Shown: piece by piece, positions 29,092 to 40,700 of the stretch
Numbering within the stretch: position 1 is the stretch's first letter
Layout of the letters: each line of letters begins with the position of its first letter
Assembly (NCBI GenBank): GCA_030267565.1
Contig: BRXU01000003.1
Span: forward strand, 6,423,001-6,487,000
Source: Pleodorina starrii
Taxonomy: Eukaryota; Chlorophyta; Chlorophyceae; Chlamydomonadales; Volvocaceae
DNA length: 64,000 nt
Reading direction: 5' to 3'
The notes under the pieces: model-generated
Told to the model about the DNA's origin: nothing
Databases searched by the model: none
The model's input: only the letters and a program-made list of their open reading frames with translations
Made by a program: the position numbers and the translations under genes

Positions 29092-32000
29092 TTACTCGAC
29101 ACCCTCAATCTTGTCCTCGACGTCCATGTACAGTTGCCGCAGGCGCTCCAGCTGCTCTGGCTTAGCGTCCCAGTATCCGCGGCCGTTGGCCTCCAGGAAG
29201 GTGGCGACCAGCTTGCGGAAGCTGTTGGGGTTGGTGTTCATCAGGCGCTCCGCCATGGCCGCGTCCTCGATGAACGTCGCATTGGCCTCGTCGTACACCC
29301 AGTTGTCCACCATGCCCGACGTCGCCGACCAGCCCATGGTGTTGGTCATACGCTTCTGGATCTCGCGCACGCCCTCGTAGCCAGAGGCGAGCATGCCCTC
29401 GTACCACTTGGGGTTCAGCAGCTTGGTGCGCGCGTCGAGGCGGACCGTCTCACCCAGCGTCCGGACCTGCGCGTTGGCCGTCGTCGTGTCGGCGATGTAG
29501 GCGTTCGGCGTGCGGCCGTCGGTGCGGAGCGAGGAGACCAGCTTGGTGGGGTCCGAGTCGAAGTAGTGCGACACATCCGTCAGCGAAATCTCGCTCGAGT
29601 CCAGGTTCTGGAACGTCACATCCACCGTCTTCATGGCCGTCTCGAAAACGTCACGCTGCATCTCACCGCCAGCTCCAGGCCTGACAAAGGGAGAATGCGG
29701 CACCGAGCACCGAGGAGGAGACGAATGAGTCGGGTATGCCAGCACCTTAGAAACCAGTATTTATGCGCCAAGGATGGCAAGGGAAATACAGCACTCAGTG
29801 GGGTCACGAAACTCAGGTTATTCTGGCATCAAGCACACCCATGCTGAGCGCTCTTACCGGTCCGAGTTGAAGGCGAACGACTTGCGCTTCAGGTACATCT
29901 CCTGCAGCTGCGACTCGTCGCTCCAGCTGCTGTTCTCCACAGCCAGGTTGACGTTGGACGAGTACGAGCCCGACGAGTTCGAGAACACGCGGGTGGCAGC
30001 ATCACGCAGGCTCTGCAGGCCCAGCTCAGCAGCCTGCAAGGGCAAGGGAATAGGGCAATCAGTCGGGCAAATTAGCAAATATTCGGAACCGCAATAACCT
30101 GGTCGAGCACTTAAACCACAAACGGGCAACCCACGGATACCTCCCGACCCTAGACGCACAGCGCAGCATTCCTTAGATCCTTACCTGCTGCTTGGCGTGC
30201 TTGCGCACGAAGTTCATCTCATCAGGCTCGTCCTGCTCCGCCGCCAGCTTAATGGCGCGGTCCAGCAGCAGCATTTGGTTGACGAACAGGTCGCGGAAGA
30301 CGCCCGAGCAGTTGACCACCACATCGACGCGAGGGCGACCCAACTCCTCCAGCGGAATCACCTCCAGCTTGTTCACGCGGCCCAGAGCATCCGGCACAGG
30401 CTTCACGCCGACCATCATCATGACCTGGGCGAGCGACTCGCCGTAGGTCTTGATGTTGTCCGTGCCCCACAGCACCAGCGCAATCGTCTCGGGATACTTG
30501 CCGCCGTTGTTGTCGCGCTCGCGGTCCAGCAGGCGGTCCACCACCAGCCTAGCGCTCTTCAAGGCAGCCTGGAGTGTACAAGACAAGACAGGAATTAAGA
30601 GGAAGGAATCAACCATGGCCAAGTCAGGGCGTCTGACAGCAACCATAAAGCGCCCTGCGCGGCGGCGCGACCAACGGAGCCAGGATATAACCCCTTGAGT
30701 TCCTATCCCCTCCTGGCGCCATGGGCCCAAAGGTGCAACATGAGGTTGGGCAAGGAGGTGGCCGCTGGCCGCATCTACAATGCGTCGGACACGGTTCGTC
30801 CTCTCACCTGGGTGGGGATCGACTGCGGGTCCAGAGCGTGGATGTTCTTGCCCGTGGGCAGCACGTTGGGGTTGCGGATGGGGTCGCCACCCGGGCCCGG
30901 CTCAACGTACTGGCCGTTCAGGGCCTCCACAAGAGCGCCAAGCTCGTTGTCCTTGACCACCTGCTCGGGAAACACACAAGCAAAAGATAAAGAATCATAC
31001 CAGCCGAGCCGACCACCCACGTACACGGGAGTCCACCTCTACCCTGTCGACAGATTCATCGCCCCCGGCAGGTAACAGTACAGACCGCAGATTCCCTCAC
31101 CTGGGTCAGGCAGAACTCCAGGTAGTTGAACAGCGTGATCAGCTCCTGGCGGTCGGCCTTGGCGAACTCGCCGTTCTGCAGGCCGCGGACCCACGGGTCC
31201 ACGTAGAAGCCCGTGAACTTCAGCAGCTGGGTAATGAAGTTGGTGCCAATGCGGCCGTTGAGGCCAGTGCGGTCCTTCACGAACTCGCGCACGCAGACGC
31301 GGCAGGCCTCAGTGATGCGCTGCAGGGTGTCGACATCAGCCAGAATGCCCTTGTTGTTGCCCGAGTAGATCTGCGAAGGCACGTGGCGACAATTGCGAAT
31401 AGTTAGCCAGTCGGTCAGTCATTGAGTCGACCACTCAGGACAACCAGGAAACTTGACAGTGTTCAGGTTCGTCTGCCCCGCAGCAGGTCAGTAGAGCCCA
31501 TGGTTTCAGACAGGCGCACCTGCTCGATGTCGCGGCCGATGGCGCGCGCCAGGATGCCCGGCATGCCCTTGATGGGCGGGTCGTTGTCCGGGCGGTCCAG
31601 CTCAGCGATGTTGACCAGCGTGGCCACCGCCTCCTCGGCCGTGGGCGGGCAGCCGACCACGTGCAGGCCGCAAGGCAGCAGGCGCGACTCGATCTCCATC
31701 AGCTTGCGGTAGACCTGGCCCACCAGGAAGTCGCGCTGGTCGGTGCTCAAGTCCTTAGCCTCGCCCTCGGGGAACTTGACATCCTGCACACACCAATGTT
31801 TTGCAGAGCTCAGGATGACGCCAACGCATTGTGCAGCACTTCACAGCAACCGGTTTAGTGTGTCGCATACCGTTGCCAGGCGAACCCAGCCGTAATCAAC
31901 GCCGAGACCGGCCAGACCTCACACGACGCACCTTGTCCAGGTTGCACTGGCGCGCAGTCTCGATGATGGTGGCGCAAATCTGCTCCGCGCGGCCGCTCTC

Positions 32001-35000
32001 GCGCATGCTCTGGTAGGAGCTGATGAGCTCCTTGAGCTCCTTCAGGCCCTTGTACAGACCGGCATTCTCGGCAGGCGGGGTGAGGTAGGAGATGGTGTTG
32101 GCGTACGAGCGGCGCTTGGCGATAGTGGCCTCCGACGGGTTGTTGGCGGCGTAGTAGTAGATGTTGGGGATGGTGCCGATCAGCGAGTCGGGGTAGCACA
32201 CGCCCGACATGCCAACCTGCGGAAGACAACGAAATCAATGTCATCACCAACAGGGCTTAGCCAGACACATCAGGGCGGAGAGCTTTGATGGATGGTCGAA
32301 GAGTAAAGAGCCTCATCCGCCGTTGGGCGGATGAGGCACAACGACTGTAGACACTAGAAAGGTAGCAGAAGACCAGGCGAGTACAGCAGCTGCGCCGCCA
32401 GTCCCAGGAAGTTCAAACTTCCGCACCTGCTTGCCGGGCATGAACTCCAGCGAGCCGTGGGTGCCGAAGTGCAGCACCGCGTCCGCCTTGAAGATCTTCT
32501 CCAGGTACGTGTAGTACGCGGCGAAGCCGTGGTGCGGCGAAGCGCTCTTGGAGAAGAGCAGGCGCATCGGGTCACCCTCGTAGCCGAAGGTCGGCTGCAC
32601 GCCGATGAAGACGTTGCCGAACTGGCGGCCGTACACCAGCAGCTCCTGGCCGTTGGTGTTCAGCGTACCTGCGCGAGTGGAGAATCAGACGGCACCCATC
32701 AGATTCAGCATGCATCGCCACCTAGCTCAACTGCCCTACACAACTTCTAACACATAGCTGCCTAAGCGTCCACCCCGTGTGGCTCCGGTGCGCAGAATTA
32801 CAAGAACCACTCACGAGGCACGCCAGGCCAGGCCAGGGGGGGCAGCCGACTACACCCCACTTCGCATGCGGGTACGCCACTCACCCGGCGGCTTGCCCCA
32901 GTTCTCCTCCAGCGCCTCCGAGTAGTCGCACAGGCGCTGGTACTCGTCGACCTTCATCTTGTATGCGATGTGCAGGTCGGTCGAGTTGAACTTGGCCTCC
33001 TTCTGAGTCAGCACCGTCTGAATCAGGTCCTCCTCCGACGGAGGCAGCGCGCCAACGTCGTAGCCCTCGCGCTGCAGGTTCTTCAGCACGCGGTAAATCG
33101 AACCGAACACGTTCAGGTAGGCAGCCGTGCCCACGTTGCCCTTGTCGGGAGGGAAGCTGAAGACCGTGATGGCCAGGCGCTTCTCCGCGTTGCGCTTCTT
33201 GCGCAGGCGGGCCCAGTTCACGGCGCGCGAGCACAGCGAGGCGATGCGGTCGGGCAGCGAGTGCGACTTGCCCGTGTTCGAGTCGCGGCCAGCGAAGACA
33301 ATGGGCTCAATAGCACCGTCCAGCTCCGGCAGAGCGACCTGCAAATCAAGTACGGCGAAAATAGTACGTTTTGATGCAGAGCCAGGTCCCAGTTCGTGTG
33401 ACCTTCACAGTCCCAACCCAACTTAGCTCACATGCAGGCCCGCAGCTGTTCGTCTAGAGCTGTCCACACACCCCTACGCAGTGTCAACTTTATAGTTGCG
33501 TCATTGTGTGTCGAGCCCCCAGGCCGCCGGAGCGCCCGTCTCTTCTAGATTCCTCCCAATCCCCGCCCGCAAGCCCCTCGCCTCCCGACTTACAACCCGC
33601 CAGCTGAAACCCTCCTCGCCTACAAGAAACCCTGCCGCCCAAGGCCGGATCATTCCCTTTCGCCGCACCTGCAGCGCCACCTGCACGGGGTGCACACCCA
33701 GCTCGCTGTCCAGCCACTCCTCCGTGGTCTGGAAGACCAGCGGCAGCGAGACCAGGTAAGGCACATTGAGGGCCTTCAGGGCCTCAATGGCCTTGGGCGC
33801 GTCCTGGCGGGCGGGGCCGCCCACCAGAGCGAAGCCCGTCAGCGACACCACCGTGTCCACGAACGGCCGGCCAGAGCCCAGCGGGTCGTAGAAGAACTTC
33901 TTCACTGGCGCCGAGAAATCCAGACCACCTAAAGCAAGCGACAAACGGCCAAACAGTGTGTTGCTTCAAGTTTCAACGGGAGATTATTGCGCGTCCTTTA
34001 AAACAGGGCTCTTTTAGGCCCAAAACATGCAGGCCATGTGACGTGAGCTCCAAGTTGTACCATCAGCCAGAAGAGATGGGCTGCATCCTCTAAATTGAGG
34101 GTGATTGGTAGCATGACATCCCTTGTCTGCTGGTGTGAATGGCAAGCCGTCTAATGCAATGTCCCGCTACCATACCAGCTTCGCTAGTCAGCGGCGCACC
34201 TGCGAAGACCGGGATAACCTTCGAGCCCCGGCTCTCCAGCTCAGCCACGACGCCGCTGTAGTGGCCCTCATCGCCCGTCACCAGGTGAGAGCGCTGGAGC
34301 ACCAGGCCGATGATCGGCGCATCCTTAGCGAACACCATGTCCTTGCGGGTGTCGTACCTGAGTCATAGCAAGTACACCACTTCAGCGTTCCCGTGTCTAA
34401 ATGTATGCTTTAACACGGAAGCCATTACGTATGCATCGAGCCGCTCTGGTGAGCCCACGAGCCAGATCATTGTGTTGGCAGACAATCGGTCCCACGGAAA
34501 TGCACGCCCAACCAGATGCAGGTTGGAAGCCCACGTCACCACGACTCTTCACGCCCAGCCGGTACCACTGACACTCATGCTGCAACGCTCACCCCCCTGT
34601 TTACCACCTGCCCTCCCGTTCTAACCCAGCAGTCTTCCGCCTTTTTGGGCCTCACCAGTTCAGGTACTCCTTCAGGTCCTCATACATGCCGGGCGCCAGC
34701 GGGTGCCAAATGCCCACATCTGGGTACTGCTGCGGCTCCGCCACGCTGAAGTCCACGCCCTTGAGCGCGGGCACGTAGGACGTGCACACGTTCAGCAGCA
34801 GGTTCTCCAGGTTCTCAGAGTTACCGCCCAGCCAGTACTGCAGGCTGTTCACGAAGTTGCGGGCGTCCTGCGCCTTATCCGAGGGCAGGAACTTGAGCAC
34901 CTTTGGCAGGGTGCGCACCAGCTTCAGCAGGCCCTCCTCGAAGTTGTCGTTGTTCTGCGAACGACGGCGGCGAGGGCAGTGTGTGGCGCATACTTCAGAC

Positions 35001-36451
35001 TGATGAGTTTCCATAGCATGTCGAACTTGGGTTCCGTGCCCGTGTGCACAAGAGCGGTATTTGAAGCGAACTGCAGTTCCTTTCGCTGGCCGCCGGGCAA
35101 CACATGGACCTAGCGAATCGCGATGCGGCTGCTTAGAACTGCTTTGCCGCACACGGTACAGCTGAGTTACCTTGCGGGCGGACTTGATGAACTCCGAGAA
35201 CACCGACTTGGACTGTCCCAGCTGAGACATCGAGAAGGTGCCCAGCTTGTTCAGCTTCATGACAGCTGGCATGGACGGGAAGATCAGGCACGCGTCCAGC
35301 TGCTCACGGAGGGGCGTGACGGCCTCCACAATCTGCGGCAGTAACCGGCACGATGATGGTAAGAACATAGCCGTATGCAACTGATCTGTAGTGCTAGAGC
35401 ACGCGGGCCGCCGGCAGGCGCTGAATGCTCCAGCTCCCTCTCGGATCATGCTCACACCGTACGAAAGCCCCCCCCGGACGCCTCAGATTGCGTGGATGGG
35501 CGCTGCTTGCCTTCTCTGCCAGCTCCTCGATGAAGATGAGCGAGCCGATGAAGATGTTTGCCGAAGCCACATCCTGCTTCAGCGCCTCGAAGTTCTTAGA
35601 GTCGCGGAGCTCCTCCAGCAGGTAGCCCACGACCTCGAAGCACACCTGCGGTACATAACACCACCACCAATTTAAGCCCTGGCCCGCTGTCATTGCCGAA
35701 ACTAAGTGCAGCGGGGGACGCGCCAGCGACAAACCTTGCTGTTCTTAGCGTTGATGTTCTTCACAGCGGCGGTGATGGCCGACTGGTACTGAGCCTCCAG
35801 AACCACGTATACCACCTTCACCTTCACACGGCCGTTCACGTCCTCAGGCACGACGCGGCGCATCTCCGGGCTGGTGCTCGTGAACAAGCCCGTGCCTGTG
35901 CAACCGAAAATTCGGTCAGCAATGGCGTCCACATTTCGTAGTATTTGTAAGCTTTTGCTATTTACGTAAAACGCTTGTATCAGAGTTCAACTAATGTTTC
36001 GTCGTGCCAGCAAGCGCAACTCCAGCGTGCAAGCCGACTGCACGCCCGATTGGAAGCTGTACCCGGCCCAGTGCCATGCCTCACCCTCATCACGAAGGTC
36101 CATCGAAACTGGCTTGCTGTTTGGCTTGTTTCCGCCCGTGAAGGTGGTCATCGGAGGCCGGGGCCCGGTTGCCACATTGCAGGCCACCTGAAAATCCATA
36201 CATCAAGGATCAGCACTGATCTTCCATCACACCAAATGCAGAAGTGCCATTATTCATAATTCTGTACCTGCCGGGTGCTGGCCACACGGGGACTGGGCAC
36301 AACCTGCACCGGAACATCCGCCGACCGTGTGAGACCATCTCCTCCATCCAAGGGCCGCAGCTAATACAAGCGAAACAATGCTTACAGGCTTAGGGGTCAG
36401 ACCCGCCGCTGGGTGCGCGGCGCGCCGGCCGAGAAGCGTCTGATGCTGCAT
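29092..36451 (-). CDS. CHLH: Magnesium-chelatase subunit H (CHLH/GUN5), chloroplast precursor
   Basis: Binds protoporphyrin IX and, with the ChlI/ChlD AAA+ motor and GUN4, inserts Mg2+, the first dedicated step of chlorophyll synthesis, in the plastid. Start 36451 gives the leader [20 protein letters not shown]. Exon 1 (36451-36386) joins exon 2 (36303-36268, [12 protein letters not shown]) and exon 3 from 36187 ([12 protein letters not shown]). Conserved blocks follow in order. These include [15 protein letters not shown] and [15 protein letters not shown] (N-terminal CobN-like domain, about 35890-35720), [20 protein letters not shown] (about 35250), [20 protein letters not shown] (about 34270), [20 protein letters not shown] (about 33250), and [20 protein letters not shown] (about 33130). 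Later blocks are [15 protein letters not shown] (about 32440), [20 protein letters not shown] (about 31220) and [20 protein letters not shown] (about 29420). The end is [11 protein letters not shown]. There are about 14 introns. No damage was seen; full length is about 1,380-1,400 residues, as expected. Confidence 0.97.
32311..32336. repeat. Perfect 11-bp stem, 4-nt loop hairpin in a CHLH intron
   Basis: CCTCATCCGCC at 32311-32321, loop GTTG, then GGCGGATGAGG at 32326-32336. It lies inside the intron between the exons ending near 32425 and starting near 32219. The stem is GC-rich and would fold in RNA of either strand. Confidence 0.7.
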
Positions 36452-37780
36452 TTTCTCTTTGTTTCAAATCCCCTCGGTACGCTCTACTTACAGCGATTCC
36501 CGAGGGCGACCGCTGGGAATACAGATATGGTTGAAGGACCTCGTGCTTATGAGAAAGATCTAACCATCCTTCGGAGCGCGTACGGCACCACGTCGATTGT
36601 GAGGACCACCTCTGGCCACACCACCTGCTTCAGCAGACGCTATGAGATCGCGATACCATGGTCGTATATTATAAACTGCCCCTACTATCATATGGGTCAA
36701 GGTGCTGTTGCTCCACAGTTCGCTCAGGAAGCAGGAAGGCGACTTAATATCCAGGCGTTTGCAAGGACTGCCAAAACCTTTGCTTGCCCCCACATCGATC
36801 GCCTTGTCATAAAGTGCAAAATACCTTGCATTCTACAAAATTACGCGTAGTCACACGTGCATCGCGACGGACCTCAAGTGTGCGCTCGTCGGGCACTAGG
36901 ACACGACCCGATAGGCGCTTGGACGAGTCCGCGAGCTTCCAGCAAAACTTGTTAACTGCGCGCCAACAATTAACATGTGCATCAACACTGTGTGGCCAAA
37001 ATGATGGCATGTGTTGTCGCTGATATGGGTGAGGGTGGAAAGGCCGTGAAAGGCCGCGACGCAAGCATACGCAGTAACCCCGCGATAACCCCCAAGTACT
37101 GTTCGTTCCTGCCGATGTCGTCGTAGGGTCTCAACTACGTAATTGGCCAGGTAGTGAGCATGACATAGCCGACCTAATAACCCCAGCGGCCACCTGCCTA
37201 GAGCGCGCCATCGCAGGAGGGTAGCAACCCGGTCAGGATGCGTCCGACCCGTCCAGGTTGAGTTCGACCCCAGATGCAGACCCGGTTGCTACCCTCCTCG
37301 CCCACAAGCACCGCACTTCCGGGCATCAAGGGGAGTCTTAGTCATGGCTGGGATGCCCATGTTAGAAGACGATGGGGAAGGGATCTGATCAGCCCATTAA
37401 CCCTCTGCCAGGCTCCACGAAGTCCCGACCCCAGCCGCGCGACGCAACGCAATACAACGCCAGCAGCGAGTGATCATGACTTGCCAAGGCAGTGCCGAAG
37501 CAAGGCAGTGCACCGTAAAACGGCCGCCAGGCCTGCAATGCTAAGCGCAATTGGATAATGTACGACCACCGGGAGCCACAACACACATTACTGGACTCCA
37601 GACCCTGCGGCGGGTCAGGATCCCACTGCAACAACGATTAACCACAAGAGCAAATCAAAACGTTCCTGCTTCGTGGGCGCGCTCTGTGCCATGCCGTCAT
37701 CGCAGCCATCCCTGTCGCCAACCCCGCGGCCAACGCCCCTGCTCCGGTTGCTGCTCCCGCCCACAGCAAACGCGCTAGCC
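36452..37780. other. CHLH promoter side and intergenic region
   Basis: This stretch lies between the CHLH start and the end of the lipase gene. The first few hundred bp must carry the CHLH 5' UTR and promoter. Open frames here (for example 36413-36850, +) have no recognisable domains or codon bias and are not called as genes. An imperfect long inverted repeat lies at 37215-37298. Confidence 0.5.
37215..37298. repeat. Imperfect 20-bp inverted repeat, 44-nt loop
   Basis: AGGAGGGTAGCAACCCGGTC at 37215-37234 pairs with GACCCGGTTGCTACCCTCCT at 37279-37298. Fifteen bases pair perfectly, followed by an offset of one base. It could be the ends of a short non-autonomous element or an RNA hairpin. Confidence 0.6.
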
Positions 37781-40700
37781 CTATACGGGCTCCTCCCGGA
37801 ATGCCAGCTGCGTCAGCACCCGCCGGTACGCCCGGCACTGGTGCTCCTCCAGCGCTGAGCGCCCCAAGATGAGTCGCCGGAAGCCCTCGCCCGGGGGCAG
37901 CTCCAACATCACGTAATGACCCGCCGGCCGCGACGCCGCCGCCATACCACCACCACCACCACCACCACCACCACCATCGCCGTCCACGCCGTCGCCTGGC
38001 TGGTCCCCGGCTTCGGCCGAAGAGGAGGGAAGCTCGCCTTGCTGCTGCGCCGCCCGGATGTACAGGATCCGCCCGGGTGGCAGCAGCAGCGGCAGCTCCT
38101 GCGCGGGCGCCAGCGAAAGACCCAACAGGGGGGGGGAAATAACCCGATGGGTAGGGGCGCAGCGAGCCGTGACGGTTTGACACGGGGTAACGCGGCCGCC
38201 AGATGGGAAGGAAAGTGAGCGTGGCAGCAGTGCAAGGGATGTCGGATGTGGGCACCAGAGGGGTGGCGCGGCGCTTTCGAGCGGTTGGTGACCGGCCCCT
38301 CGAACGCGCCGCGCCACCACCTGTCCGGCGTACCGGGTGCACCATAGGGCCCGGATGAGCCCTCAGATCAAGCCCGTTGCCGCCACCGCAGCACCCTAAC
38401 CCTATGTGCGAGGAAGGAACATCAATCCGACGCACCTGACAAGCGACTTGATCGGGATGAGCCGCCGCCGGAGCCGCCAGCGCCGCACTGGCTGCCGCCC
38501 CTGCCGCCGTCACCGCCGCTTCTGCTTCGCCCGCCACCTCCGCAGCTGTAGCGCCGTCCCATGATGATGCGCACAGGTCGGCAGCAACAACGCGCTCCCC
38601 CGCCGCCGCCGCCGCCGGTGACGTCGGGACTGATGCCGACGCGGCCGCCGCCGCCGCCGCCGCTGCTGCCGACCTCGTCTCGACCAGCGGCAGCTCGTGG
38701 GGCTGCGGAAGGGACGGCAGCGATGGGAGCGGCGGCAGCGACGGAAGGGAGGCGCTCAGGCGGTCACGGGAGGCGGCCGCCGCCGCCGTCAGCGACGCCA
38801 TCGCCGACTCCACGCTCTGACGGAGCCGCTCCGCCGCCGCCTCTGCCGCGCGCCGGACGTCCGCCGCCGCTGCGCCATCGTCCTCGCGCTGGCCCCCGTC
38901 GCGGCCCTGCAGCGCCGGCGGCTTGGGCCCAGAGGCGGAGGCGGCAGTGAACGGCGTACGATTTGCCGCCGCCACGTCCTGCAGCCAGGCCTGTACGAGC
39001 TCCAGCTGCCGCCGCATAGCCGCCTCCGCCTGGTCGCCCGCCGCCGCCACCGCCCGCGCCTTCCACTCGTCCAGCGCCTGTACAGCGGACTTGAAGGCGG
39101 CACTCTCAAGCAGCGCGGCGCTGAGCTGCTGCGCCATGCCGCCAGCGGAGGCGGCGCTGGCGGTGATGGACGTCGCCGGCACGTTGGCGTCGGGTTGCGG
39201 CGTCTGCGGCTGTTGTTGTGGTTGTGGTTGAGGTTGTGGCAGTGCACGGGCGGCGCTGGGCCCGCTGGATGGGGACGTGGGCGTGAGCGCTTCGAGGGTG
39301 GTCGACAGGCTCTGCGGCCAAGGCGAGGCGTGACGAGGCGAGCAGCAGAGTCACTCCTTCGGCATTTGGGCTGTTCCAAACATTTGGGGTGTCCGGAATT
39401 TCCGATCACCGGGCCCATCACCGGGTTCGCAAACCGGGCACGCACGCTTGCACGGGGCAGGTAGTGCGGCAGCCGTGGTGCCTCTCAGCCCGCGCGAGAC
39501 CCTGTGAGTCGCGCCTGGTAGGCACCCCGCCTGCCGCGCCTTCAGAGGCCCCGCCTCCCCAGCTCACCTTGACGAGCGTGTGGTCCATGACGGTCCGCTG
39601 CAGCTCCGAATACCAGTCCACCTCCTGCGGCGCAGCAGCGCGAGAGAGGGGGAGATGTAAGGGTATCCTTACGAAAGGCTAGCGCGCCTGCGGTGGCGGT
39701 TGCGGCCACGGAGGGCGCCTGATGCGGCAGCAGTCCGCCGGCAGCCTACCCGTCCTGGCCTTGCGCCCGGACCTCGGAAACGTCGATATCCGATCCCCGC
39801 CTACCTCGCGCCCTGTGCCGGGCGCCCCCGCCACCGCCGTCGCGTCGGCAACCCGGCACGGACAGCTCCTTCGCCCCCGCAGTCGCCTTGAGCCCCCCGG
39901 GCCCCATCCCCCACCCACCCGCAGCTCCTCATGCAACCGAGCCAGGCTCGCGGCGTTGAACCTGCGGGCGGAGGCGGAGGCGGGCGGGCGGAGGTGGACA
40001 GAGTACAGCCGCCGGGCTCATTGCTCGCTTCCCAGTGCGAAGCGGCCGCAGGCGTGCTACTTGTCCCGGCGCGGACGCCCTCGTCCCCGCGGACGTACAT
40101 ACACACGCGCTTGCGGTACTCCATTGGCCGGACCCACTCGCGAGGACTGCGTGGTTCCCTCATACGGTACCACGGCGACCAGACCACCTCCGCTCCCCTG
40201 CCCTGCCCTACTACGCACCTGGGGACGATGTCGTTGTTGAGTACGACGGAGGTGACGTACGGCCGGCACAGCTCGGCCAACGGCGGAGACATGGCGGCGG
40301 CCGGCGCGAAGGCCACGCAGGAGATCAGCTCCGGAGGGATGGCTGCAGTCCTGGGTGGGTGTGTGGGTGTGTGCGTGTGTGTGTGGCGGGGGTACAAAAA
40401 GAAGATACCGCAGCGAAGGGACGGAGATGGTTGGTTGCAGCAACCAGGCCGCTAGACCCTGAAACCTCGAAACTCTAGACCCTGGGGGGAGGTGGCGTAG
40501 TAACTACGGAACACACGGCGCCAAGGGCAGGCGGGGGGCAACCGCTGGCGGCAGTGATGGGGTACCGTCAGGCCCGCACCGCGTGCGGCTGCTGGCAGCG
40601 CGACCCGCCGCGGAGCTGCGCCGAGCTCCGAGGAGGGGCCGAGCCCGGTCAGGTGCCAGGCAGACAGCGGCCGGCCGGCGCCAGAGAAAACCAAGCCAGG

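Noticed and set aside
36413..36850. 145-residue plus-strand frame overlapping the start of CHLH
   Set aside because: It overlaps the CHLH first exon on the opposite strand, has no domain or codon bias, and does not begin where a promoter is expected.
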